64,000 bases of DNA from Caulobacter sp. Root343 (lineage in GTDB: Bacteria > Pseudomonadota > Alphaproteobacteria > Caulobacterales > Caulobacteraceae). Below, in pieces: positions 27,972 to 36,525 of this stretch; within the stretch, counting starts at the first letter, position 1, and the number at the start of each line of letters is the position of its first letter. The position numbers and the translations under genes were made by a program. The stretch covers positions 994,035 through 1,058,034 of the forward strand of contig NZ_LMDF01000006.1 in NCBI RefSeq assembly GCF_001425745.1, written 5' to 3'. Below the pieces are notes generated by a model, which worked only from the letters and a program-made list of their open reading frames with translations, was not told where the DNA came from and searched no databases.

Positions 27972-28043
27972 CCGGCCCGTCGGGCTTGTTAAAATAAATG
28001 CGACCCGCTCTGTGAGGTCCAGGCACCCCTTATCGGAGCGGAC

Positions 28044-28385
28044 ATGGACCTCATTCTCAAGCGCATCACCCTCTTTTCCGCCGACGTGACTCGGTTGGCG
28101 GCCTTCTATCGCGACGTGATCGGCTTGCCGGTCGTGGGAACGGAGGAGGGCTGGGTCGAGCTGAACGCGGGAGGCTGCAACATCGCCATCCACGCCGGCG
28201 CGTCCAAGGTCGGCAACCGGCCACCGAAGATCGTCTTCCAGGCGGCCGATGTCGGGACGGCGCGGGTCAATCTGATCCTGCGCGGCTTCAAGGGTCTTGG
28301 TCCGGTCAAGTCCACGCCGGTCTTCGACATGTGCGACGGCCGCGATCCCGACGGCAACGCCATCCAGATCTCCAGCCGACCCTAG
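28044..28385 (+). CDS. VOC (glyoxalase/bleomycin resistance) family protein
   Basis: A 113-residue single-domain vicinal oxygen chelate protein. ITLFSADVTRLAAFYRDVIG and GLPVVGTEEGWVELNAGGCN form the first beta-alpha-beta unit. FDMCDGRDPDGNAIQISSR is the typical second-half ending. It probably dimerises to form a metal site. The substrate cannot be deduced. The stop overlaps the stop of the convergent pdeM gene (28382-28385). Confidence 0.8.
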   Translation: MDLILKRITLFSADVTRLAAFYRDVIGLPVVGTEEGWVELNAGGCNIAIHAGASKVGNRPPKIVFQAADVGTARVNLILRGFKGLGPVKSTPVFDMCDGRDPDGNAIQISSRP

Positions 28386-29089
28386 TCCGGCCGCAGCGAC
28401 TTCCGACCCACCGCGTGCACCCGCTTGGGGCCTAAGGCGCCCGCTAGCAGCGGCCCGGCGAACAGGTTCGAGAACGCCTCGTCCAGGACGTTCAACCCGC
28501 CCGTGAAGGCGCCGAATGCCGGCAGCACCAGCCGCTGGCCATCGGTGACGAAGCAGCGGCGGCGGATGGTGGCGCGGCCGCTGGTGACCTTGGCGGCCGG
28601 GTGCAGGTGACCCGCGACCTCGCCGAACTGGACGCCGGGCAGGGGCTCGTGGCGCAGGGTCAGGCCGGCGATCACGGCCTCGTCGATGATCTCGCCGGGC
28701 AGAACCTTCGGGCCGTCGGCGTCGTGGTTGCCGACCGCCCAGACTAGCTCGCGGCCCAGGGCTAGGCCCTCCAGCCGCCTCGCGTCGTCATGCGCCAGCC
28801 GCGCCTCGCCGTCGCCGTCGTGGAAGCTGTCGCCCAGGAAGATCAGGCGATCGGGCGTGAGCAGGGCGATTTCGCGGTCCAGCCGGTCCAGGGTCTCGCG
28901 GGTGTCGTAGGGCGGCAGCATCTGGCCGAAGCGCGCGGCGTAGCTGCTACCCTTCTCGAAGTGCAGGTCGGCGACCACCAGGGTGCGCTCGGCCTCCAGC
29001 CACATCGCGCCGGACCAGCGCAGCATGACCTCGACGTTGGACAGGGCGATCCGCAGACCGCCGCAGGATGAAGGGGAGAAACGCGTCAC
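28382..29089 (-). CDS. pdeM: Ligase-associated DNA damage response endonuclease PdeM
   Basis: A 235-residue calcineurin-like metallophosphoesterase. It has VVADLHFEKGSS (metal ligands Asp, His), LIFLGDSFHDGDGE, WAVGNHDAD (GNHD motif) and GHLHPAAKV. These are the marks of PdeM, an endonuclease of a bacterial repair set that also includes an Lhr-type helicase. The GTG start at 29089 overlaps the helicase stop by 4 bases, so the two are coupled. The frame is open further upstream but inside the helicase gene. The ligase and exonuclease of the classic four-gene set are not in this window. Confidence 0.85.
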   Translation of the reverse strand: MTRFSPSSCGGLRIALSNVEVMLRWSGAMWLEAERTLVVADLHFEKGSSYAARFGQMLPPYDTRETLDRLDREIALLTPDRLIFLGDSFHDGDGEARLAHDDARRLEGLALGRELVWAVGNHDADGPKVLPGEIIDEAVIAGLTLRHEPLPGVQFGEVAGHLHPAAKVTSGRATIRRRCFVTDGQRLVLPAFGAFTGGLNVLDEAFSNLFAGPLLAGALGPKRVHAVGRKSLRPD

Positions 29090-31641
29090 GACATGGCCTC
29101 GGCGATCAGGTCTTCCTCGGCCTCGGCCAGGATCATCTCGCCGGCGGCGTCGCCCGGCGCGCGCTCGCGGCCGATCTCCAGCATGATCGGCACGGCGAGC
29201 GGCGAGACGCGGTCCAGCGGCATGTGGCGAATGTTCCCGTGCACGCGGGTCAGCATGTCGCCCAGCCGGGCGATGTCGAGCATGCCGGTGGCCGCGTCGT
29301 GGCGGGCGCAGCGCAGCATCAGGTGGTCGGGTTGGTGTTTGCGCAGCACGTCGTAGATCAGGTCGGTCGAGAAGGTCACCTGCCGCCCGGACTTCTCGGC
29401 GCCGGGGTGGCGACGCTCGATCAGGCCGGCGATCAGGGCGCAATGCTTGAAGGCCCGCTTCATCATGAAGCTCTCGTCGAGCCAAGCCTCCAAGTCATCG
29501 CCGAGCATGTCCTGGGCGAACAGTTCGTCCAGATCCAGGCCGTCCATCGGCCGCAGCGACCACAGGTTCAGGGCGTAGTCGTTGCAGACGAACCCCAGCG
29601 GCCCGACACCAAGCCGGTCAAGCCGCCGAGTCAGCAGCATGGCCAGGGTGGTGTGGGCCAGGCGGCCCTCGAACGGATAGCAGACCATGTGGAAGCGCTT
29701 TCCGTTCGGAAAGGTCTCCAGCAGCATTTCGCCATCGCCCGGAATGGCCGAGCGGATCTTCTGCCAGGCCAGCCATTCCTGGACGTCCGGGGGCAGGGCG
29801 GTCCATTCACGCTCGTCGTGCATCATCTGGCGCACGCGGCTGGCCAGATAGGTCGACAGCGGGAACTTCGAGCCGCCCCAACTGGGCATCTTGGGATCGT
29901 CGTTCGGCGCGGGGGACACGAAGGCGTCAGCGCCGACCATGCTGTTGTAGCGCCAGACCTGGCCGGCGAAGATGAAGGTGTCGCCCGGCGTCAGCTGCTC
30001 GAAATAGCCTTCCTCGGCCTCGCCGATCTTGCGACCGCCCATGGGGCGACGGCCGCCGCCGATACGGATGTTGATCATGCCTGGCGAGACGATGGCTCCG
30101 ACGTTCATCCGGTGCTGCAGGCGCGCCTGGGCGTTGCGGGCGGTCCACAGGCCTTCGGGCGTCTGCACGATGCGGCGGAACTTGTCGTAGGTGCGCAGCG
30201 CGTAGCCGCCGGTCGAGACGAAGTCGACGACGGTCTCGAAGTCCTCCCACGAGAGCTCGGCATAGGGACCGGCCGAACGGACCTCCTCAAAGAGGGCCAT
30301 CAGGTCGAACGGCTCGGAGCAGGCGCAGCCCATCACGTGCTGGGCCAGGGTGTCCAGCGTGCCGATGCGCGGCGGGTCGCCGTCGAGGTGGTTCTCCAGG
30401 ATGGCGTCGGCGGCGGCCCGGCACTCCAGCATCTCGAAGCGGCTGGCCGGCACGAACAGGGCGCGGCTGGGCTCGTCCAGCCGGTGGTTGGCGCGGCCGA
30501 TCCGCTGGACCATCCGCGAGGCCCCCTTGGGCGCGGCCAGCTGGATGACCAGGTCGACGTCGCCCCAGTCGATGCCCATGTCTAGGGTCGAGGTGCAGAC
30601 CACGGCTCGCAGCGCGCCCTTGGCCATGGCCGCCTCGACCTTGCGGCGCTGCTCGGCCGACAGGCTGCCGTGGTGCAGGGCGATCGGCAGGCCCTCGTCG
30701 TTCAGCTCCCACAGGCGCTGGAACGCGAACTCGGCCTGGAAGCGGGTGTTGACGAAGATCAGCGCGGTCTGGGACGACTTGATGATCTCGTAGACCTCGG
30801 CCATGGCGTGCTCGGCCGTATGGCCGGCCCACGGCACGCGGCCGCCGGAGACGAGGACTTCCACCACGGGCTGGGCGCCGCCGGAGCCGAGGACGAGGTC
30901 GATGTTATGCGAAGTCGGGCCCCTCCCCCCTGCGGGGAGGGGTTGGGGTGGGGGAGTTAGCTCTGATAGGGCCGCACTGACACCCCCACCCCCTACCCCC
31001 TCCCCGCAAGGGGGAGGGGAGTTCACCCCCAGCCATTTCCGCACCAGGTCGGGGTCATCCACCGTCGCCGACAGACCCACCCGCCGCAGCGTTGGCGCGA
31101 ACCGCTGCAGTCTCGCCAGGCCCAGCGCCAGCAGGTCGCCCCGCTTGCTCGGCCAGATCGCGTGGGCCTCGTCGATGATCACGCAGCGCAGGTCGGCGAA
31201 ATACTCGCGCGCGCCTTCCCAGGCGCAGAACAGGGCCAACTGCTCGGGGGTCGTCAGCAGGATGTCCGGCGGGCGGATGCGCTGGCGGGCCTTGCGGGCT
31301 TCGCCGGTGTCGCCGGTTCGGCTCTCGGCCACGATCGGCAGGCCCATCTCGCGGATGGGGGTCAGCAGGTTGCGCTCGACGTCGACGGCCAGGGCCTTCA
31401 GCGGCGAGATGTAGAGGGTGTGGACGCCCGCCGGCGTGTTGCGCGGCGGCCGCTCGGTCAGTTCGATCAGGCTGGGCAGGAAGCCGGCCAGGGTCTTGCC
31501 ACCGCCGGTCGGGGCGATCAGCAGCGCGCCGCGCCCTTGGCGGGCCTTCTCCAGCATGGCCAGCTGATGTTCGCGCGGGCTCCAGCCGCGGGCGGCGAAC
31601 CAGTTTCGGAACTTGGGGGGGAGGGCGTCAGCCGCGAGCAT
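29086..31641 (-). CDS. Ligase-associated DEXH-box helicase (Lhr-like), with internal repeat
   Basis: An 851-residue SF2 helicase of the ligase-associated Lhr group. Walker A is APTGGGKT (residues 43-50) and the DEAH box is IIDEAHAIW (157-160). SAT motif III is at 191-193. The second RecA domain includes LIFVNTRFQAEF, CTSTLDMGIDWGDVDLVIQL and the QRIGRANHR motif VI. Lhr-type C-terminal domains follow. Residues about 207-242 (SPPPCGEGVGGGGVSAALSE, then PPPQPLPAGGRGP) are absent from family logic and are encoded by a palindromic repeat that keeps the frame. The insertion lies just after the first RecA domain. Transcribed with pdeM; an SOS-box-like motif lies 18 bases upstream. Confidence 0.88.
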   Translation of the reverse strand: MLAADALPPKFRNWFAARGWSPREHQLAMLEKARQGRGALLIAPTGGGKTLAGFLPSLIELTERPPRNTPAGVHTLYISPLKALAVDVERNLLTPIREMGLPIVAESRTGDTGEARKARQRIRPPDILLTTPEQLALFCAWEGAREYFADLRCVIIDEAHAIWPSKRGDLLALGLARLQRFAPTLRRVGLSATVDDPDLVRKWLGVNSPPPCGEGVGGGGVSAALSELTPPPQPLPAGGRGPTSHNIDLVLGSGGAQPVVEVLVSGGRVPWAGHTAEHAMAEVYEIIKSSQTALIFVNTRFQAEFAFQRLWELNDEGLPIALHHGSLSAEQRRKVEAAMAKGALRAVVCTSTLDMGIDWGDVDLVIQLAAPKGASRMVQRIGRANHRLDEPSRALFVPASRFEMLECRAAADAILENHLDGDPPRIGTLDTLAQHVMGCACSEPFDLMALFEEVRSAGPYAELSWEDFETVVDFVSTGGYALRTYDKFRRIVQTPEGLWTARNAQARLQHRMNVGAIVSPGMINIRIGGGRRPMGGRKIGEAEEGYFEQLTPGDTFIFAGQVWRYNSMVGADAFVSPAPNDDPKMPSWGGSKFPLSTYLASRVRQMMHDEREWTALPPDVQEWLAWQKIRSAIPGDGEMLLETFPNGKRFHMVCYPFEGRLAHTTLAMLLTRRLDRLGVGPLGFVCNDYALNLWSLRPMDGLDLDELFAQDMLGDDLEAWLDESFMMKRAFKHCALIAGLIERRHPGAEKSGRQVTFSTDLIYDVLRKHQPDHLMLRCARHDAATGMLDIARLGDMLTRVHGNIRHMPLDRVSPLAVPIMLEIGRERAPGDAAGEMILAEAEEDLIAEAMS
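30916..31023. repeat. Palindromic repeat element inserted in frame in the Lhr-like helicase
   Basis: The 108 bases contain two strong hairpins, CCCCTCCCC...GGGGAGGGG at each end (about 30921-30943 and 30998-31019). The inner arms GGGGTGGGGG and CCCCCACCCC also pair. It encodes about 36 residues rich in Pro and Gly without a stop. It resembles GC-rich intergenic palindromes of Caulobacterales. Confidence 0.8.
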
Positions 31642-31658
31642 TGTTCGCGATATAGCAT

Positions 31659-31674
31659 GTTCCCCTTCTGTTTC
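31659..31674. promoter_or_regulatory. SOS-box-like motif upstream of the Lhr-like helicase
   Basis: GTTCCCCTTCTGTTTC is GTTC-N7-GTTT, one base from the alphaproteobacterial LexA box GTTC-N7-GTTC. It lies 18 bases before the helicase start, between the divergent helicase and Sel1 genes. A copy differing at one base lies at 32798-32813 before the second helicase. Confidence 0.55.
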
Positions 31675-31803
31675 ACCTGTCTTTTGCGCGCTGGTCCCTT
31701 TCGCTAGCGCCTGCGGGGCGAGTTCGGTTGCGCGTGGTCAGGCTTGAGGTTGTCTGCCTTGACGCCCCGCCCGTCGAGCCGACGATCGAGGGGCGGTGGG
31801 GAC

Positions 31804-32781
31804 ATGATGAGAAGCAGGGTGCTGCCTGTGCTGGTGGGCTTGGCGCTGTCGATGGGCGGCGCGGCTGGCGCGTGGGAGGACACCGGCGCCGGTGAGGCGC
31901 GGGCGGCCTTTGAGGTCGCGCTCAGCCAGGCCAGGCGCGGCGACGCCACCCGCTATGTCGACCTCGCCATGCTGTACCTGGAGGGCGACGGCGTCGGCCG
32001 CGACGTGCCCCAGGCGCTGTTCTGGCTGCGCAAGGGGGTGGCCGGCGGCGACACCGACGCCATGGTCGAGCTGGGCAACGTCTACTTCGACGGTACGGAC
32101 GGCGTGAAGGCCGACCACCGCGCGGCGTTGAAGCTCTATGCCAGGGCGGCCCAGCTGGGCGATCCGAATGGCATGTACAATGTCGGCGTGACCCACGAAG
32201 GCGGCGGGGGGATCCGCGAGACCCCGAGCTTGGCGCTGGCCTGGTATCTGAAGGCCGCCGCCGCGGGTTCGGCCCGGGGCGCCTATAGCGCGGGCGAAGC
32301 CTATCTCGACGGCTACGGGACCAAGGTTGATACGGCCAAGGGCGTCCTGATGCTGGGCCGGGCGATCGAGATGGGTTCGGCCGAGGCCATGAACGCCATG
32401 GGCCGCCTGCGCTCGGAAGGCCGCGCCGTGCGGGGCGATGACGCCGAGGCGCTGCGCCTGTACGCCGCCGCCGCCAGCAACGACCTGCCCGCCGGCATGT
32501 CGAACCTGGGCGTCGTGCACCACAATGGCGAGGGCGTGCCGGTCAACTATGTCGAGGCGATGCGCTGGTTCCAGATGGCGGCCGACCGGGGCTATCTCGA
32601 GGCTTGGTACGACCTTGGCGTCATGTGCGAGCGTGGCCAGGGCATCAAGGCCGACGACGATCTCGCCTTGCTGATGTATCGCCGGGCCGCCGAGAGCGAG
32701 GACGCCGACCTGCGCCAGAAGGCCCAGAAGGCGATCAACCGGCTGGAAGGCTTCGACGACGACGAAAGCCCGATCGGCTGA
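31804..32781 (+). CDS. Exported Sel1-repeat protein
   Basis: A 325-residue protein with a Sec signal peptide (about residues 1-23, ending GGAAGA). At least six Sel1-like repeats follow, each with an AMxxLGxxYxxG-type pattern (YVDLAMLYLEGDGVGRDVPQ, AMVELGNVYFDGTDGVKADH, GMSNLGVVHHNGEGVPVNYV, AWYDLGVMCERGQGIKADDD). Such proteins are usually periplasmic adaptors for protein-protein contacts. The frame is open from 31744; the ATG at 31804 with GGTGGGG upstream starts the signal peptide. No partner is evident. Confidence 0.8.
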   Translation: MMRSRVLPVLVGLALSMGGAAGAWEDTGAGEARAAFEVALSQARRGDATRYVDLAMLYLEGDGVGRDVPQALFWLRKGVAGGDTDAMVELGNVYFDGTDGVKADHRAALKLYARAAQLGDPNGMYNVGVTHEGGGGIRETPSLALAWYLKAAAAGSARGAYSAGEAYLDGYGTKVDTAKGVLMLGRAIEMGSAEAMNAMGRLRSEGRAVRGDDAEALRLYAAAASNDLPAGMSNLGVVHHNGEGVPVNYVEAMRWFQMAADRGYLEAWYDLGVMCERGQGIKADDDLALLMYRRAAESEDADLRQKAQKAINRLEGFDDDESPIG

Positions 32782-32797
32782 TCTTGGAAAGCTGGTT

Positions 32798-32813
32798 GTT
32801 CCCATTCTGTTTC
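32798..32813. promoter_or_regulatory. SOS-box-like motif upstream of the DinG-like helicase
   Basis: GTTCCCATTCTGTTTC (GTTC-N7-GTTT) lies 26 bases before the GTG start of the helicase. It matches the 31659-31674 motif at 15 of 16 positions and is one base from the LexA consensus GTTC-N7-GTTC. Confidence 0.55.
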
Positions 32814-32839
32814 GCTGCGGTTTTTGCTAACAGACTCGC

Positions 32840-35665
32840 GTGACCGCTTTCCCGCCGACTCTGGACCTAGCTCCCGCCCTGGTCGTCCTGCCCGGGCCGC
32901 GCGCCGGCATGGCCGACGGCGGCGGCGAAGGCCGGATGCTGCGGGCGCCCGACGCCCGCGACCTGTTCGAACACGGCCCGGTGCTGGTGGCCCACGCGGC
33001 CATGACCGCCCGGCGGCTGAACCTGTCGCCGCCCTCACGCGGCCCGCGCCTGTTCGACGTGCTGGAACTGCACGCCTTTGTCCGTCCGGCCGCCTTCTGC
33101 GCGCCGTCGGCGGTGGGCCTGGCCATGGCGTTGGGCCTGGCCGAGCCGCACGGGGCGGCGGAGCAGGCTCAGAGCTTGCGCGAGAGCGCCGACGCCCTGC
33201 TGCGCGAACTCGCCCTGACGCCGGTCCCGTCGCGCGAGGAGGCCTTGGCCGTCGCCGAAACCTTGGCCAAGGCCGGCTGGTCGTGGGGGCCGGCCGTGAT
33301 CGGCGCTCTACGCTCGGTCCAGGCCGGCAACCAGTTCCGGGGCTCGGGGCTCGACGTCTGGGCCCGACTGCCGGAGTGGGAGGACCAGGCGCCGCCCGGC
33401 GAGGCCGGCTCGCGACCGATCGATCCGGAACGGGTCGGCGAGCGCCTGGCCGAGCTGCTGCAGCGCTCGGGCCTGGAAGAGGTGCGCGAGGCGCAGATGA
33501 CCTTCGCCAAGGAGGCCGCCTACGCCTTCCAGCCGCGCGAGCGGGAGGGCGAGCCGCGCATGATGCTGGCCGAGGCGGGAACCGGCGTCGGCAAGACCCT
33601 GGGATACCTCGCGCCAGCCTCGCTGTGGGCCGAGGCCAATGGGCCCGCGGTCTGGGTCAGCACCTATACCCGCGCCCTGCAGCGCCAGATCGAACGCGAG
33701 AGCCGTTCGATCTATCCGGACCTCAAGGAGCGGGCCCGCAAGGCGGTCGTGCGCAAGGGCCGCGAAAACTATCTGTGCCTGCTGAACTTCCAGGAGCAGA
33801 TCAACGGCGCCCAGCTGGGCAATGGCGACCTGATCGGCCTGGCCCTGACCGCTCGCTGGGCCCGGGCCACGCGTGACGGCGACATGACCGGCGGCGATTT
33901 CCCGGCCTGGTTGCCGACCTTGTCCGCCGTGCCGCCTTCGGCCCAGGCCAGTCCTTCGAACTTGGTCGACCGGCGGGGCGAGTGCATCCACGCCGGCTGC
34001 CAGCATTATCGCATCTGCTACATCGAGAAGGCGGTGCGGGCGTCCAAGCGCGCCGACATCGTCATCGCCAACCACGCCCTCGTCCTGACCCAGGCCGCCT
34101 TCGACGGCGCGCGGACGGCGCGGGGGTTAAAGGGCGACAACGAGACCACCAGCCTCAAGCGCATCGTCTTCGACGAAGGCCACCACCTTTTCGAGGCGGC
34201 CGACAGCGCCTTCTCGGCGGCTCTGTCAGGCGCGGAGGCCGCCGAATTGCGCCGCTGGATCCGGGGACCCGAAGGCCGTGGCCGGCGGGGGCGCGGCCTG
34301 GAGGCGCGCCTGCTCGACATCCTGGGCGACCGCGAAGGCGCGCGGGGGGCCATGACCCAGGCCATCCACGCTGCCGCCGCCCTGCCAGGCGAGGGCTGGT
34401 CGGGCCGTGTCGCGCCGCCCGACGGCCAGATCAATCCGATCGGTCCGATCGAGAACTTCCTGGTCGCGGTCATCGAGCAACTGCGGGCTCGCACCAGCGA
34501 TCGCGGCGGGGCGGACCTGGGCCTGCAATGCGACGCCCGGCCGGCCACCGACCTGGTTCGCGAACGCGCGCCCGAGGCCGCCAAGGCCCTGGCCGCCATC
34601 GAGGCGCCGCTGCTGGCCCTGGCCCGCGCTCTCGAGGATACTCTGGACGAGGAGGCCGAGCACCTGGCCCCGTCCGAACGCGCCCGGATCGAAGGCGCGC
34701 TGCGCGGCCTGGACCGCCGCGCCCGCATGACCTTGCCGGCCTGGCGCTCGATCCTGAAGGCCGTCGAGGATGACGACGTCGATCCGACCGCCACCGATCC
34801 GGACTTCGTCGACTGGTTCGAGGCGACCTTCCTCTATGGCCGGGTCGTCGACGCCGCTTGCCGTCGCCACTGGGTGGATCCGACCGAGCCGTTGCGCGCG
34901 GCGGTGCTGTCGCCGGCCCACGGAGTGCTGGTGACCAGCGCCACTCTGGTCGATCCCGCCCTGGAGGACCCCTTCGCCCTGGCCGAGATGCGTACGGGCG
35001 CCGCGCGCCTGCCGACCGCGCCCAAGGTGCTGCGGCTGGTGTCGCCGTTCGACTACGCGAACCACGCCAAGGCCTATGTCGTCACCGACGTGAACAAGGA
35101 AGACCCTCGCCAGGTGTCAGCCGCCATGCGCGAGCTGTTCCTGGCCGCCGGCGGCGGGGGGCTAGGCCTGTTCACCGCCATCCGCCGGCTGAAGGCGGTG
35201 CACGAGCGGATCGCCGCGCCGCTGGCCGACCAGGGCCTGGCGCTCTACGCCCAGCATGTCGATCCGCTGGAGGTCGGCGCGCTGGTCGACATCTTCCGAG
35301 CCGAGGAAGACGCCTGCCTGCTGGGCACCGACGCCATCCGTGACGGCGTGGACGTGCCGGGCCGCAGCTTGCGCCTGCTGGTCTTCGACCGCGTGCCGTG
35401 GCCGCGGCCGGACGTGCTGCACAAGGCCCGGCGCCTGCGCTTCGGCGGCAAGGGCTATGACGACGCCGTGGCCCGCGCCCGTATCAGCCAGGCCTTCGGT
35501 CGCCTGATCCGCCGCGCGGACGACCAGGGCGTCTTTGTCATGCTGGACGCGGCCGCCCCGACGCGGCTGTTCTCCAGTCTGCCCGAAGGCGTGACCATCG
35601 AGCGGGTGGGGCTTGTCGACGCCATCGAGGCCACCGCCGCATTTTTGTCGAAGACGCGGACTTAA
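32840..35665 (+). CDS. Fe-S cluster DinG/XPD-family ATP-dependent DNA helicase
   Basis: A 941-residue SF2 helicase. Walker A is EAGTGVGKTLGYLAP (about residue 245). A four-cysteine Fe-S domain follows (NYLCLL, then GECIHAGCQHYRICY). The DEAH-type box reads FDEGHHLFEAADSAF. The C-terminal RecA domain has GLFTAIRRLKAVHER, LLGTDAIRDGVDVPG and the motif VI QAFGRLIRRADDQG. An N-terminal extension of about 200 residues precedes the helicase core and has no recognised domain. The start is GTG at 32840. DinG/XPD helicases unwind R-loops and other blocked structures with 5'-3' polarity. An SOS-box-like motif lies upstream. Confidence 0.9.
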   Translation: MTAFPPTLDLAPALVVLPGPRAGMADGGGEGRMLRAPDARDLFEHGPVLVAHAAMTARRLNLSPPSRGPRLFDVLELHAFVRPAAFCAPSAVGLAMALGLAEPHGAAEQAQSLRESADALLRELALTPVPSREEALAVAETLAKAGWSWGPAVIGALRSVQAGNQFRGSGLDVWARLPEWEDQAPPGEAGSRPIDPERVGERLAELLQRSGLEEVREAQMTFAKEAAYAFQPREREGEPRMMLAEAGTGVGKTLGYLAPASLWAEANGPAVWVSTYTRALQRQIERESRSIYPDLKERARKAVVRKGRENYLCLLNFQEQINGAQLGNGDLIGLALTARWARATRDGDMTGGDFPAWLPTLSAVPPSAQASPSNLVDRRGECIHAGCQHYRICYIEKAVRASKRADIVIANHALVLTQAAFDGARTARGLKGDNETTSLKRIVFDEGHHLFEAADSAFSAALSGAEAAELRRWIRGPEGRGRRGRGLEARLLDILGDREGARGAMTQAIHAAAALPGEGWSGRVAPPDGQINPIGPIENFLVAVIEQLRARTSDRGGADLGLQCDARPATDLVRERAPEAAKALAAIEAPLLALARALEDTLDEEAEHLAPSERARIEGALRGLDRRARMTLPAWRSILKAVEDDDVDPTATDPDFVDWFEATFLYGRVVDAACRRHWVDPTEPLRAAVLSPAHGVLVTSATLVDPALEDPFALAEMRTGAARLPTAPKVLRLVSPFDYANHAKAYVVTDVNKEDPRQVSAAMRELFLAAGGGGLGLFTAIRRLKAVHERIAAPLADQGLALYAQHVDPLEVGALVDIFRAEEDACLLGTDAIRDGVDVPGRSLRLLVFDRVPWPRPDVLHKARRLRFGGKGYDDAVARARISQAFGRLIRRADDQGVFVMLDAAAPTRLFSSLPEGVTIERVGLVDAIEATAAFLSKTRT

Positions 35666-35692
35666 CAACGCTTCCGTTCGTCTGGAGAAGCC

Positions 35693-36163
35693 TTGTTGGT
35701 TCGTCTCGCCAAATCCGTTCCTATGGCGCCAATCCTCGCTGCGACCTTGCTGGTCGCCGGCGCCGCCAACGCCCGGGAGTTTGTCCGTGACGACTGCCGG
35801 GCGTTTGTCATGCCGAGCGAGGGCATGACCTATGACACGCCCCTCCATGCTCGCTGGTACAGGCGCTTCTGGACCGGAACCTGCGACCACCTGCCGTTCT
35901 GTTTCGCGGGATCGCCGAACTGGAACGACATCGTCGGCAAGCTGCTGATCAAGGGCGGCGCCAAGGAGCAGCCGGCCCTGCTGCCCAAGGCGTGCCGGCT
36001 GGGCCAGCTGATCGGCCTGGAATGGTCGCGCGACAAGAAGATCCGCCACATCACGACCAACGACCTTCGGACCTTCAACCGCATGCTGGAGGCGTCGGGT
36101 GATCCGTTGCGGGGTGTCGAGGAGGTCGAGGCCAAGGCGCGGGCGATGACGACGCAACGCTGA
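35693..36163 (+). CDS. Exported hypothetical protein with cysteine-rich short domain
   Basis: A 156-residue protein with a signal peptide (about residues 1-27, ending AANA). The mature part has cysteines in DDCRAF, GTCDHLPFCF and KACRLG. The TTG start at 35693 has GGAG 9 bases upstream; an ATG at 35723 would shorten the signal. It follows the helicase by 27 bases and may be cotranscribed. No family recognised. Confidence 0.65.
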   Translation: MLVRLAKSVPMAPILAATLLVAGAANAREFVRDDCRAFVMPSEGMTYDTPLHARWYRRFWTGTCDHLPFCFAGSPNWNDIVGKLLIKGGAKEQPALLPKACRLGQLIGLEWSRDKKIRHITTNDLRTFNRMLEASGDPLRGVEEVEAKARAMTTQR

Positions 36164-36242
36164 CTCAAAGCCGTCGAATTTCTGCAATCGAGGCGCTCTA
36201 GAAGACCCTCCAGGGGAGGCCCCAGTGCCCAGGAGCGTACCG

Positions 36243-36506
36243 ATGATGACCCGACCCGCCGACCCCGCGATCGATGAGGCCGCCACGCCCGCTCGCTCGC
36301 GATCCGCTCGCGCCCTGGTCCAGGCGGTCCGCTGGCGCACCGGCCTTTCCCAGGCCGAGTTCGCCGACGCTTTCCGCATCGACCTGACGCTGCTGGAGGA
36401 CCTGGAGCACGGCGACGCCCGACCGGACGCCGCCCTGACCGCCTATCTGCGGGTCATCGATCATGCGCCCGAAGTGGTGCGCGCGGCGCTGGGGCGGGCG
36501 TCCTAG
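36243..36506 (+). CDS. Small XRE-like helix-turn-helix protein
   Basis: An 87-residue protein. The central region ALVQAVRWRTGLSQAEFADA, then FRIDLTLLEDLEHGDARPD, is a Cro/C1-type helix-turn-helix of the NadS/HigA-like type. ATG 36243 is preceded by AGGAG at 7 bases, which decides the start over the GTG at 36225. No toxin gene is adjacent, so an antitoxin role is not supported. It converges with the pectate lyase gene (19 bases between). Confidence 0.75.
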   Translation: MMTRPADPAIDEAATPARSRSARALVQAVRWRTGLSQAEFADAFRIDLTLLEDLEHGDARPDAALTAYLRVIDHAPEVVRAALGRAS

Positions 36507-36525
36507 AAGGCGGTCGCCGGATCTC

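Noticed and set aside
29068-30585. 505-codon plus-strand frame opposite the Lhr-like helicase
   Set aside because: Antisense shadow; helicase motifs are on the minus strand.
31644-31662. GTTC-N12-GTTC as a LexA box
   Set aside because: The spacing is 12 rather than 7; the adjacent GTTC-N7-GTTT is the better candidate.
36243-36506. Toxin-antitoxin module at the small HTH gene
   Set aside because: No toxin-like gene is adjacent; neighbours are an exported unknown protein and a convergent pectate lyase.
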